Position numbers and translations under genes: made by a program. Below, piece after piece: positions 1 through 9,333 of a stretch of 64,000 bases of DNA. A model generated the notes under the pieces. It saw only the letters and a list, made by a program, of their open reading frames with translations. It had not been told where the DNA came from and did no database searches. Source of the stretch: JAJKIV01 sp046725585 (GTDB lineage: Bacteria; Gemmatimonadota; Gemmatimonadetes; Gemmatimonadales; Gemmatimonadaceae); NCBI GenBank assembly GCA_046725585.1, contig JBKOYV010000411.1, positions 4,751-68,750 of the forward strand, given 5' to 3'. Every line of letters starts with the position of its first letter. Positions within the stretch are counted from its first letter, which is position 1.

Positions 1-1
1 C

Positions 2-2872
2 GCCGGCGAGCGCGGCGTCTCACGCGACAAGCTGCTCGCCTTTTTGTGGCCGGACGCTGAGGGAGAGCGAGCTTCCCGAACGCTCGCCCAAGCGATCTAC
101 GCGCTACGAAAGGACCTCGGTGCCGAGGATGCCATCGTCGGGGCGCGGGATCTGAGACTCGACCCCGCTGCTGTCACGAGCGACGTCGGCGAATTCGAAT
201 CGGCGGTTTCGCGCGGAGACAACGCCCGGGCCGTCCAGACGTACGGCGGGCCATTCCTGGACGCGTTCCACCTGTCCGGTGCCGACGAGTTCATGCGCTG
301 GGTCGATGCCGAGCGCGCGGCTCTCGCGCGCGATCATGCGCGCGCCGTTGAATCGCTGGCACGCGAGTCGTTCGCGAACGGAAACTTCGACGCGTCGGTG
401 GAGTGGTGGCGCAGGCTCGCGGCACTCGATCCCCTCAACGCGCGCATCACGATCGGGTTGATGGAAGCGCTCACTGCGCTCGGAGATCGTGCTGGTGCGA
501 TCAAGCAGGCTCGCATCTACGAGGCGCTCGTCGAGCAAGAGCTCGACTTGCCACCGGACAGGGAGGTCGCTGCGCTGGCGGAGCGTCTACGCGTCCAAGC
601 ACCGGCGCGAGAGTCCGCCGTCGAGTCGGCCTCGGCTCCGGTCGCAGTGGCTTCAACGGAGGTGTCCGATCGATCGAGCAGCGGTCTCGCCGTCGCCTCG
701 AGTCGTCCGCTCGGCGCGCCGCAGGAGCTTCCGGGGCCATCCGAACCCGCTCCGCCGGCAAGCGAGTCCCCAACGTCTCGACGCCCGTTAGGCCTGACGC
801 CGAGGAGCGCTCGACGCCTGATGGTCGGCGCCGTCGCCGCGGCGGGCCTTGCCGTTATCGGCGCGGTGGCGTGGCGCCTCGTCGCACGGGAGAACGACCC
901 ACGTGTCGCGGCGGGCGATGGGTCCGCAGTGGTGGCGATCGGGCGGATCACCAGTTACGGCAGCGATTCGTCCGCCAGGGCCATGACGGGCCCGGTGTCG
1001 GATCTGCTCGCGACGAGCCTTGCCCGATCTCCCGGGCTACGGGTCGTGAGCTCGGCTCGGATGATGGAGCTCATGCGCCGGCTCGAGCGGCCAGGCGACA
1101 CGACCGGCGGGGACCTCGCTGCCGCGGCGCGCCAGGCCGGCGCCACCGAGCTCGTCGAAGGCACGCTGTACGCCCGTCCGGGCGGAGCGCTCCGGCTCGA
1201 CCTGCGTCGCGTGGATCTTGCGACGGGCGCGATCGGCGACGTCCAGACGATCGAGGGGAATGACGTGTTCGCCCTGGTCGACAGCGGGACGGCCCGTCTG
1301 GTCGTGTCGTTAGGGGCGCAGCGGCCGGCAGGATCGGTGAGCGACGTGACGACCCGCTCCCTCGCCGCCTATCGCATGTACGAGCAGGGCATCGGCGCGT
1401 TCTTCCGCGGCGACCGGTCGACCGCACGGCGGCTGTTCGACGGTGCGCTCGCCGAGGACTCGATGTTCGCCCTGGCGGCGTATTACGGCGGCTTGGCGGC
1501 CGAGAGCTTCGGGCCGGACTCCTATTTGCCGCGCATGGCGCGCGCCCAACGCCTGGCCGAGCGCGCGCCGGACCGTGAGCGCCTGACGATCCTGGCGGAT
1601 TGGGCCTTCCACCAGTCGCTGCCGTCGCTTCGCCTGATCGCGGAGACGCTGGCCACGCGCTATCCGTCCGAGGTGGAAGGACATCTGTATACAGGGATCG
1701 CGCTGGTGAACAAGGGCGAGTTTCTCGGCGCGCGCGAGCCGCTGGAACGCGTCATCAGCATGGACTCGCTCGGGACTGGCCGCGGCGTGACCTGCGGTTT
1801 GTGCATCGCGTCGGAATGGCTGGTGAGCGCCTACATGCTGGCCGATTCCCTGCCTGCGGCCGAACGTGCGGCGCGCCGATGGCGGCGGCTGCAGCCGAGC
1901 TCCCCGGCACCCGTCAACGCGCTGGTCTCCGTGCTCGATCGTCAGGGGCGAGGAGCCGAAGCAGATTCGGTTGCACGGGTCGCGCGCATCGATCAGAACT
2001 ACGACGACGCCGTCGACAATCGCGCCTTCCGACTCATTCGCGTCGGCGAGTACGAGGCGGCGGACAGATTGCTGGTCGCTGAGACCCGTGAAGGCACTAC
2101 GCGCGGCCGCGCGAACGCCTACTGGGCGCTGGCGGTCAGTCTTCGGGAACAGGGCCGACTCGATGCTGCCTTCGACGCCGCGAGACGCCTTCGACAGGTT
2201 GCTCGGGCGTCGTGGCACGAGGGCCCGGTGAGCTCGGTGAGTGTGATCGAGGCCCAGGTGCAGCTCGAGCGCGGACATCCGCAGGTCGCCGCCGCGCTCT
2301 TCGATTCGATCGTCAGCGCGCGGCCGGCGTTGGCCATACCGTCACAGCTGGCGCGGGACTCGGCCTGGCGGTTGACGCAGGTGGCGAGCGCCCGGGCCGC
2401 CGCGGGCGACACCGCTTCCCTGGCGCGGCTTGCCCCCCTCGTGTCCACGTTAGGCGCGAAGAGTGGGTATGGCCGCGACCGGCGGCTGCATCACCACATT
2501 CGGGGGCTGCTGCTGGTGGCTCGCGGCGACGACGCGGGCGCGATCGACGAATTCCGGCAGGCGATCTACTCGGTCACGGCCGGCTACACGCGAACGAACC
2601 TCGAGCTCGCCAAAGCGTATTTGCGCGAGCGCCGACCTCGCGACGCGATTGCCGTGCTCCAGCCTGCGCTCCGCGGGTCGATCGAAGCACAGAATCTCTT
2701 CGTGAACCGCATCGAGCTCCATGAGCTGCTCGCCGAGGCATGGGACCGCGCTGGCGGATCGGACAGTGCGGCCGCTCACTATCGAGTCGTCGCGCGCGCG
2801 TGGGCTGCGGGCGATCCGCCGTTCCGGGCACGAGCCGACAGCGCTCGACTTCGCGCCGTTGCGCGCAGGTAG
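2..2872 (+). CDS. Membrane-anchored SARP/BTAD-type regulator with TPR tail (5' truncated)
   Basis: The reading frame is open from base 2, so the start lies before the window. The first visible residues (AGERGVSRDKLLAFLWPDAE) are the recognition part of a SARP/AfsR-type winged helix. A bacterial transcriptional activation domain (BTAD) follows to about residue 210. One hydrophobic segment at about 270-296 is probably a membrane anchor. Next comes a TolB/FlgO-like region (about 300-430), then a long TPR-like helical repeat region to the end. SARP proteins normally bind direct repeats near promoters; the membrane segment and large C-terminal sensor-like half suggest a one-component membrane regulator. 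A full-length paralogue lies at 5150-7726 on the other strand, beyond the gamma-glutamyltransferase gene. The family is clear; the target is unknown. Confidence 0.85.
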   Translation, partial: AGERGVSRDKLLAFLWPDAEGERASRTLAQAIYALRKDLGAEDAIVGARDLRLDPAAVTSDVGEFESAVSRGDNARAVQTYGGPFLDAFHLSGADEFMRWVDAERAALARDHARAVESLARESFANGNFDASVEWWRRLAALDPLNARITIGLMEALTALGDRAGAIKQARIYEALVEQELDLPPDREVAALAERLRVQAPARESAVESASAPVAVASTEVSDRSSSGLAVASSRPLGAPQELPGPSEPAPPASESPTSRRPLGLTPRSARRLMVGAVAAAGLAVIGAVAWRLVARENDPRVAAGDGSAVVAIGRITSYGSDSSARAMTGPVSDLLATSLARSPGLRVVSSARMMELMRRLERPGDTTGGDLAAAARQAGATELVEGTLYARPGGALRLDLRRVDLATGAIGDVQTIEGNDVFALVDSGTARLVVSLGAQRPAGSVSDVTTRSLAAYRMYEQGIGAFFRGDRSTARRLFDGALAEDSMFALAAYYGGLAAESFGPDSYLPRMARAQRLAERAPDRERLTILADWAFHQSLPSLRLIAETLATRYPSEVEGHLYTGIALVNKGEFLGAREPLERVISMDSLGTGRGVTCGLCIASEWLVSAYMLADSLPAAERAARRWRRLQPSSPAPVNALVSVLDRQGRGAEADSVARVARIDQNYDDAVDNRAFRLIRVGEYEAADRLLVAETREGTTRGRANAYWALAVSLREQGRLDAAFDAARRLRQVARASWHEGPVSSVSVIEAQVQLERGHPQVAAALFDSIVSARPALAIPSQLARDSAWRLTQVASARAAAGDTASLARLAPLVSTLGAKSGYGRDRRLHHHIRGLLLVARGDDAGAIDEFRQAIYSVTAGYTRTNLELAKAYLRERRPRDAIAVLQPALRGSIEAQNLFVNRIELHELLAEAWDRAGGSDSAAAHYRVVARAWAAGDPPFRARADSARLRAVARR

Positions 2873-3010
2873 CGCGGATGCCAAGGCAGTAGCTCAGGGC
2901 GCGTGTTACGGTACACAGCGTGCGTGCGGTCGAGTTGCGCCGCGCGGCGCCGCGCGGAAAGTTGATGCTCGACCTCGGGTCCAGGTGAACCGCCTTCACG
3001 AGATGGTCCC

Positions 3011-4987
3011 ATGCCTCCACATCGTTTCGCCCGACTCGCGTGCGTTACCGTGACGTCGCTCCGCCACGCAGCACTCGCCACTTCATCGCTCGCTGCCCAG
3101 CCCCGCCAAGGCCCGGGACAGCCCATCGGCGCGGTGGACCCGCGCAACTCGCAGACCCAGAAGCCGCCCCTTCACGCCAAGCACTGGCTCGCCATCACCG
3201 GCAAGCCGCTCTCGGCCACGGCCGGCGCGATGATGTATCAGAAGGGCGGGAACGCCGTGGACGCCGCGGCCGCCATGCTCGCCGCCGGGTGCACCATGTG
3301 GGACACCCTGGGATGCGGCGGGGAGACCCAGGCGCTCATCTACAACCCGAAGACGAAGAAGGTCATCGGCCTCAACGCGTTAGGTGCCGCGCCCACGGGT
3401 GCGACTGCGGAGTTCTACAAATCGAAGGGCTACAAGCACCCGCCCGAATACGGGCCGCTCGCCGCCGTCACGCCAGGCACGATGGGCGGCCTCCTGACCA
3501 TGCTGGCCGAGTGGGGCAAGCTGTCCGTCGCGGACGTGTTGGGCCCGGCGATCCAGATGGCCGAGGGCTACGCGATCGAAGCCCAGCTCGCGAACTCCAT
3601 CGAGCGACAGAAGAGCTGGACCAAGCAGTGGAAATATTCGCCCGCCGTCTTCCTTCCGCATCTCGGTCAGACGCGTGAAGCGCCGGAGCCCGGCGAGGTG
3701 TTCGTGCAGAAGGATCTCGCTGCGACGTTCCGGAAGCTCGTCGAGGCGGAGAAGAAGGCGAAGGCCGCGGGGAAGACCAGAAAGGAGGCGATCTACGCCG
3801 CGTACGACCGATTCTACAAGGGCGACATCGCGCAGGAGATCGTGCGCGGTGTGAGAGAGGACGGCGGCCTGTTCACCATGCAGGACCTCGCCAGCTGGAA
3901 GGTGAAGATCGAGGAACCGCTGCACTCGACGTACAAGGGGATCGAGGTCTACAAGCTCCCGCTCTGGCAGCAGGGCGCGGCGCTCCTCCAGGCGCTCAAC
4001 ATCCTCGAGAACACGGATGTGAAGAGCATGGAGTACAACTCGCCCAAATACATCCACGCGATCTACCAGTCGATGAACCTCGCGTTCGCCGACCGCGATT
4101 TCTACTACGGCGATCCGGCGTTCCCGCCCGAGGAGCCGGTGAAGGGGCTGCTATCGAAGGACTATGCAAAAGCGCGGTTCGCGCAGATCGACTGGACGAA
4201 AAACGACGCTAACGCGAAGCCGGGCGACCCGTACCCATTCCAGGGTGGGACCAACCCCTTCACGTCGCTGCTCACGAGCTGGAAGAACAGCGACTTCGTG
4301 CTGCCGGATTCACAGCCGGCGAGCGGCGGTCAGGACCGACGCGTTGTGCCGCGCACCGATTCGGCGACCGTCGAGGCCGACTCGGCGTTCATGGAAAGCT
4401 TCTACGCCGGTACCACGTCGATCGAAGCGGCGGACGAGGAAGGGTGGGTCGTGTCGGTGACGCCGAGTGGCGGGTGGGTGCCGGCGGTGATCGCGGGGCG
4501 CACGGGAATCGGCTTGAGCCAGCGTGCGCAGAGCTTCGTCACAGAGGCGAAGGACGGTCCGTTCAACGTGATCGAGCCGGGTAAGCGTCCGCGCGTCACG
4601 CTGACGCCGACGCTCGCGCTCAAGGACGGCGAGCCGTACCTGGCGTTCGCGGTGCAGGGAGGCGACTCGCAGGACCAGAACCTCCTGCAGTTCTTCCTGA
4701 ACGTGGTGGAGTTCGGGATGACGGTGCAGCAGGCGGTCGAGGCGCCTAACGTGAACAGCTACCAGATGCGGAGCTCCTTCGGCGCGCACGAGTCGCGCCC
4801 GGGCCGGATGACGGTGGCGTCGTCACAGCCGGAGCCGACTCGTCAGGCGCTCCGGCAGATGGGGTACACGGTGGACGTGGCGGAGCGGACCTCCGGGCCG
4901 ATCAATGCGATCTTCTTCGATCGGAAGCACAGGACCATGTGGGGTGGGTCGAGCAACCACGGGGAGGATTACGGGATTGGGTGGTGA
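3011..4987 (+). CDS. ggt: Gamma-glutamyltransferase family Ntn-hydrolase, exported
   Basis: This is a 658-residue precursor with an N-terminal signal-like segment (residues 1-28). It contains the family stretch GGNAVDAAAAMLAAG near residue 80 and the self-cleavage site GTTS, where Thr468 or Thr469 would become the N-terminal nucleophile of the small subunit. A glycine-rich SVTPSGGW follows. The product should cleave into two subunits and hydrolyse or transfer gamma-glutamyl groups (glutathione-type substrates) outside the cytoplasm. The length is somewhat above the usual 560-600 residues, with extra sequence before the cleavage site. It stands alone between two BTAD regulators. Two CCTAACG-type heptamers lie inside it (near 3379 and 4744). 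Confidence 0.88.
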   Translation: MPPHRFARLACVTVTSLRHAALATSSLAAQPRQGPGQPIGAVDPRNSQTQKPPLHAKHWLAITGKPLSATAGAMMYQKGGNAVDAAAAMLAAGCTMWDTLGCGGETQALIYNPKTKKVIGLNALGAAPTGATAEFYKSKGYKHPPEYGPLAAVTPGTMGGLLTMLAEWGKLSVADVLGPAIQMAEGYAIEAQLANSIERQKSWTKQWKYSPAVFLPHLGQTREAPEPGEVFVQKDLAATFRKLVEAEKKAKAAGKTRKEAIYAAYDRFYKGDIAQEIVRGVREDGGLFTMQDLASWKVKIEEPLHSTYKGIEVYKLPLWQQGAALLQALNILENTDVKSMEYNSPKYIHAIYQSMNLAFADRDFYYGDPAFPPEEPVKGLLSKDYAKARFAQIDWTKNDANAKPGDPYPFQGGTNPFTSLLTSWKNSDFVLPDSQPASGGQDRRVVPRTDSATVEADSAFMESFYAGTTSIEAADEEGWVVSVTPSGGWVPAVIAGRTGIGLSQRAQSFVTEAKDGPFNVIEPGKRPRVTLTPTLALKDGEPYLAFAVQGGDSQDQNLLQFFLNVVEFGMTVQQAVEAPNVNSYQMRSSFGAHESRPGRMTVASSQPEPTRQALRQMGYTVDVAERTSGPINAIFFDRKHRTMWGGSSNHGEDYGIGW

Positions 4988-5030
4988 GCGCATCTGATCG
5001 TGCGCGCCATCATCTCTGGATAGTTAGATG

Positions 5031-5080
5031 AGGACGGCAGACAGCAGATGTCTTCGGTTCTCTGCCGTCTGCCGTCTCAG
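5031..5080. repeat. Palindromic intergenic repeat, family A (GACGGCAGAC type)
   Basis: A left arm GACGGCAGACAGCAGA pairs with a right arm TCTGCCGTCTGCCGTC with one mismatch in 16 bases, giving a strong hairpin. It lies between the convergent ggt and BTAD regulator genes, so it could also act as a bidirectional terminator. Longer copies occur at 8590-8752 and 16948-17093. Confidence 0.7.
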
Positions 5081-5149
5081 CAGAACTGCGCTGCGATGCC
5101 GGATCAAGGCAACGGTATCGAGTGATAATGCGGCGCCCTGTCGCGCGCT

Positions 5150-7726
5150 TCACCCTTTCGGTCGAACGAACAGCTGGTACGCCGGGTCCTTTGCGAGGCG
5201 AGCGAAGTCGGCATCCGTGTGCAGGTCCATCCCCTGTCCGCCTAACGCCTCACGCAGAAGCCTGAGCGACTCCGGCGCGTTTCCGAGCACCGCCATGATT
5301 CGCGCCTGACCGAAGATCGCGTCCTCACGCGGACGGTTGACCGATCGGCTCAACTCCCCGAGCGTCGCCACCCAGCGTCGCGCTTCGGTAGTGTCGCCGC
5401 GATGCGCGGCAATGGCACCGAGCATCCCGCGGTGATCGGCCACACCGTCGCGGTCGTCCCGCGTGAGCTGCCGAAACAACGAATCCGCGACCGCCCACCG
5501 GCCGGCGTCGTAGACCGCCCTCGCCAGTTGCCGGCGCGTGATGAGCGCGGCCGCCTCGTCCGGTGGTCGCGTCGCGAACCACGCGATTGCCCGATCGAGC
5601 AGCTCCGCGCCCACCGCTCCGTGCCCGTGCGCCTGCAGTTCCTCGGCCGTCTGCAACATCATGGTGCCCGGCGTGTCCCGTCCGTCGCGTGGCAGCGCCA
5701 GCATCGTGTCCACGAGCGCCAACGCGCCCGCCACATCGCCTAACGCCGCGCGGGCACGGGCCTCCACGATGACTGCCGTCGGCCGAGCCGGGTGGCGGCG
5801 GCGAGCACGAAGCGCAACATCGAGCTCGCGCTGGTGCTCGCCGAGCTGATGATACGAATCGGCCATCAGATACCAGTAGCCGAACCCGGTCGAGCCATCC
5901 GGCCCGAGCCGCTCCAGCAGTTCGATGCTCCGCCGCGGTCGGTTGAGCCACCGCGCGTTTTCGGCGAGGCCGTACAGGAACCGGTCGGGCATGAGCTCCG
6001 CGGCGCGCTCGAGCGCGGCATACGAGCGGACCCAATCCTCGTCGCGCACGGCAAGCATCCACTCGAGCCAATGGCGCTGGACTGGCGGCAATCGGTCGCG
6101 TTTCGCGTTCACGACGTCGATCACGGAGTCCGCTCCCGGCCGATCGCCGATGTTCATCCGCGCGATGGCCGCCTCGAGCATTGCCCAGGTAAACGTCGGG
6201 TCGAGCGTCACTGCGCGCTCGAAGTGGGGCAACGCATCGCTCGGTCGATTGTGAAGCTTCAGATCCGCCGCGCGGTCGAACTCCTCGAAGGCCCGGAAGG
6301 TGGGCGCCGACGTGGCCACTGGCATCCAGGACGCGTACCGGGGATCGACAAGCGCGGCGAGCGCACCGGCCACCCGCTGCGCGACCGTGTCCACCGACAG
6401 GTCTGGTGCCGATACAGGCAGTGCCGCGGGTACGACCCACCGGACGTCGCCGCCTAACGTCTCGAGGATGCGCGCGGTCAACCGCAACGAGTCACCTGTC
6501 CGATGAAGGGAGGTGGCCACGAGCAAGCCTGCACCGGTCTCTCGCGCAACGCGCCGCACGTCCGGAAGATCGGCGGAACGCGTGTCGCGCAGGCTCGGCG
6601 ACAGAACGACTGCCGCGAGCCCCGTCTGAAGGAGTGCGTCGCGTATCGCCGCCCCGGCCCGCTCCGCGACGAAGTCCGGCGCGCCATCATCGGGCCACGT
6701 CGAGGTCGACCATACTGCCACACGACGCGGATCGAGCGGCTGCGCCTTCCGCGTCGCGAGCGAAGCGACAACGGTCGCGGTTGCCGTGGCGATCGCGGCC
6801 AACACGCCAAGTGCGATGATGGCCCGGCGTCGTCGATTCGCGACTCGCCGAGGCGGTACTGCCGGCGCTGACTCGGCCTGAGAGCCGACGGCAGTCGCGC
6901 GGTCGATCGTTCCTGCATTGCCCGGTGCCTCCGGCGCGATGCGTGGCGAGCGGCTGGTCGTGTCGCGCAGGCGAATCGCATCGAGCAACATCCGCGACTC
7001 GGGTGCCGGCGACAGCTCGAGGTCTGCTGCAAGACGACGCGCGAATCGGTCATAGGCGAGCACGGCTCCCGCCCGATCGCCGGCGCGATCCAACACCGCC
7101 ATGAGTCGCCGGACACCCGCCTCGTCCAGCGGCGATCGGTCGAGGGCCCAACCGCACCACTGTGCTGCCGCGGCGTAGTTGCCATCGCGTTCCGCGCCGT
7201 CGGCCAACGACCACGCCGCACGAGCGACGTCGCTCGCGAGTCGTCGACGCTCCTCATCGACCCACCGCTCGAATCCGGGAGCGTTCGAGACGAAGAACCC
7301 TTCGAGGAGCTCCCCACGATACAGCTCGACCGCCTCGGCGCATTGCCCTTCATCCACCGCCGACTGCAGCGCGACCGCATCGCACCAGACGTAGTCGGGT
7401 GCGACCGCGATCTCATCACTGCCGCGGCTCTCGATCACGCGGTCGCCGATCGCCTGTCGGAGATAGTAGACGGCGCGGTTGAGCGCCGCGCGTGCGTGCT
7501 CGGAATCATGCTCCGGCCAGAACAGCGCGATCGTCTGATCGCGCCTCACGAATCCGCGCCGACTCGACATCGCGAGGTACGCGAGCAACGCGAGCCGTCT
7601 GGGCTGCGCGAGGATGGACCGAACCGGATTGCCTTGCTCGTCCCAAAGATCCACCGCGCCCAGGACTCGAAAGCGAATCACTGGTCGTGGCGTCGCGAGG
7701 TCTGCTGGCAATTCCGGTCGGGTCAT
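5150..7726 (-). CDS. Membrane-anchored SARP/BTAD-type regulator with TPR tail
   Basis: This 858-residue protein is a full-length paralogue of the truncated gene at the window start. Residues about 17-110 form the SARP winged-helix DNA-binding domain (VLGAVDLWDEQGNPV to the RRDQTIALFWPE stretch), and about 115-255 the BTAD helical domain. A hydrophobic segment sits at about 300-325. A TolB-like domain lies at about 330-450 and TPR-like repeats run from about 470 to the end. It is probably a one-component regulator whose DNA-binding half is cytoplasmic and TPR half extracytoplasmic. It is transcribed divergently from the lipoprotein gene at 7847 across about 120 bp, a possible shared control region. 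Four CCTAACG-type heptamers fall in or near the gene, read as Ala-Leu-Gly codons. Confidence 0.85.
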   Translation of the reverse strand: MTRPELPADLATPRPVIRFRVLGAVDLWDEQGNPVRSILAQPRRLALLAYLAMSSRRGFVRRDQTIALFWPEHDSEHARAALNRAVYYLRQAIGDRVIESRGSDEIAVAPDYVWCDAVALQSAVDEGQCAEAVELYRGELLEGFFVSNAPGFERWVDEERRRLASDVARAAWSLADGAERDGNYAAAAQWCGWALDRSPLDEAGVRRLMAVLDRAGDRAGAVLAYDRFARRLAADLELSPAPESRMLLDAIRLRDTTSRSPRIAPEAPGNAGTIDRATAVGSQAESAPAVPPRRVANRRRRAIIALGVLAAIATATATVVASLATRKAQPLDPRRVAVWSTSTWPDDGAPDFVAERAGAAIRDALLQTGLAAVVLSPSLRDTRSADLPDVRRVARETGAGLLVATSLHRTGDSLRLTARILETLGGDVRWVVPAALPVSAPDLSVDTVAQRVAGALAALVDPRYASWMPVATSAPTFRAFEEFDRAADLKLHNRPSDALPHFERAVTLDPTFTWAMLEAAIARMNIGDRPGADSVIDVVNAKRDRLPPVQRHWLEWMLAVRDEDWVRSYAALERAAELMPDRFLYGLAENARWLNRPRRSIELLERLGPDGSTGFGYWYLMADSYHQLGEHQRELDVALRARRRHPARPTAVIVEARARAALGDVAGALALVDTMLALPRDGRDTPGTMMLQTAEELQAHGHGAVGAELLDRAIAWFATRPPDEAAALITRRQLARAVYDAGRWAVADSLFRQLTRDDRDGVADHRGMLGAIAAHRGDTTEARRWVATLGELSRSVNRPREDAIFGQARIMAVLGNAPESLRLLREALGGQGMDLHTDADFARLAKDPAYQLFVRPKG

Positions 7727-7846
7727 TGACCGGGGAGAGCTGGGGGAGACGCGCGGACTACCCTCGCTGTGACGATGCTGCCATCACGGGCGCGCCGCCA
7801 GTCGGCGCTCACCGAGCTGTGACAGCGAATTCGGGCGGAGGCTCAT

Positions 7847-8572
7847 ATGAAGTCGTCTTGGCTAATGTTGAGCGGTGCCGCGCTGCTGCTCGCGTGCAGT
7901 GACGATCCTTCCCCTGGTCCAACCGGGACGGGAACGCCGAGTCCACCGGTGCGCTCCTGGTCGGTGGCCGGTATCGTCCGCAATGAGAACGGACATGAGG
8001 TGGCGGGAGCGACTGTCGACATCGTCGAGGGACTGTTCAAAGGTCGCTCCTCGATCTCGAGCGCGATCGGAACGTTTGTCTTTGAAGGCGTGTTTGGGCC
8101 GATGACGATCGTCGTGTCGATGGGCGGCTACGAGCAGTACGTGCAACGGTTGACCGTCACAACGGACGTCTCGCTCGACGTACGACTGTTCACGTACATC
8201 GAGGCCGACAACATTCGGTTGGGCGAGACGATTCGCGGGACCGTTTCCGCCAACGCGCCGCCGTGCGATGCCAGCCGGTGGGACGCCCTAGCGCCGTGCA
8301 AGCGATTCGCATTCACGCCGCCGGGCTCCGGCACGCTGGCCATTGTCATCTCGTGGTCCGGCGGGCCTGAGCTGGACGCGACGGTGGTGACGCGCGAGGG
8401 TGAGTACGTTGCCACGTCGTATCTGGCCGGTCCGGAACAGGTGCAGCTGGTCGCCGTGGTCGACGCGGGTCGAACGTACGAGATCCGGGTGAACGCGTAT
8501 TACACCGCGCAGGTGTTCAATCTCCGCGCGGACTTCCAGTCCGCGTCCGTCGCTTCGGATGTTGAGCATTAG
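7847..8572 (+). CDS. Lipoprotein with carboxypeptidase-regulatory-like domain
   Basis: A signal peptide ends in the lipobox LLAC, so the mature protein (241 residues before cleavage) should be lipid-anchored. After a Pro/Thr-rich linker, residues about 38-115 look like a beta-sandwich carboxypeptidase-regulatory or Cna-B-like domain (SVAGIVRNENGHEVAGATVDI). The C-terminal half resembles bacterial pre-peptidase C-terminal-type beta sandwiches. No catalytic motif is seen. A purine-rich GCGGAGG lies just upstream of the ATG. It is divergent from the BTAD regulator, which may control it; that is inference. Confidence 0.75.
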   Translation: MKSSWLMLSGAALLLACSDDPSPGPTGTGTPSPPVRSWSVAGIVRNENGHEVAGATVDIVEGLFKGRSSISSAIGTFVFEGVFGPMTIVVSMGGYEQYVQRLTVTTDVSLDVRLFTYIEADNIRLGETIRGTVSANAPPCDASRWDALAPCKRFAFTPPGSGTLAIVISWSGGPELDATVVTREGEYVATSYLAGPEQVQLVAVVDAGRTYEIRVNAYYTAQVFNLRADFQSASVASDVEH

Positions 8573-8589
8573 CATCTCTGGTTGGCAGG

Positions 8590-8752
8590 TCTCAGACAGC
8601 AGACGGCAGCGAACTGAAGCCGGCAGACGGCAGACGGCAGGAGGCAGACGGCAGAGACGGCGCCAGGCATCGCGTTTTTCCTCTGCCTACTGCCCACTGC
8701 TGACTGCCCACCGCCAGCTTCGGTGCGCTGCCGTCTGCCGTCCAGCTTTTGC
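8590..8752. repeat. Palindromic intergenic repeat, family A (long copy)
   Basis: Tandem GCAGACGGCAG units on the left are mirrored by CTGCCGTCTGCCG units on the right, around a core rich in CTGCC/CTACTG variants. It shares GACGGCAGCGAACTGAAGCC with the copy at 16948-17093, so the two are the same element. It fills most of the gap between the lipoprotein gene and the next gene. Confidence 0.75.
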
Positions 8753-8785
8753 GAGCCAGGAGGGTGAGGCCTACATTCGCGATGT

Positions 8786-9318
8786 ATGCCTCACTCGGCG
8801 GCCGTCCCTTTTCTACTGCAGCGCAAGCATGACGTGGTCGGGTGGGAGATCACGTCGACGCGCGAGACCGTCCACGGACTGCTGCGCCTGGATGGGACAG
8901 CTTGTACGTGCAGTGGCGCGTCGCCAGGTCGACCAGCCACGTGGGCATGGAGATTCGAACCGACAACGAAGTCGGACCCGTACGCGAGGTCGTGATCCCG
9001 CTCAGGGCGGTCGCTGGCGCGGCCGTGCGATGGAACTGGCGGTGGCCACCGGGGCTTTGTCTCGTGTTGACCGCCGCGGATCTCCGTGCGTTCGAGGAGG
9101 TCGCCGGGGCGGCAGGGCTGAGTCTCGAGCACCCTGCCGAGCTCCTGCTGCGGCTTCGCCGAAGCGACCGCGCACTCGGCGTGGAGTTCGCGGGCGAGCT
9201 GGAGCTTGCGATCGCCGAGCGCGCGATCGCTGTAGCCGAGGGGAAGCCGTTGCTGGAGGGTGGCGGGTCGCCGGGTCACCTGGATACGACGACGCACCGA
9301 GAGCCGGAGCGCGCCTAA
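8786..9318 (+). pseudogene. Hypothetical protein gene with single-base frameshift
   Basis: Residues starting MPHSAAVPFLLQRKHDVVGW run in one frame to about 8893. The continuation DSLYVQWRVARS and onward reads in the next frame to 9318. Adding one G to the GGG run at 8894-8896 restores a single protein of about 177 residues. It has no recognised domain, but the composition and codon use look genuinely coding. The stop codon TAA lies inside GCCTAACG. It is followed at 15 bp by the NmrA-like gene and may share a transcript. It is either decayed or a sequencing error. Confidence 0.6.
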
Positions 9319-9333
9319 CGTCGAGGAGGGTCC

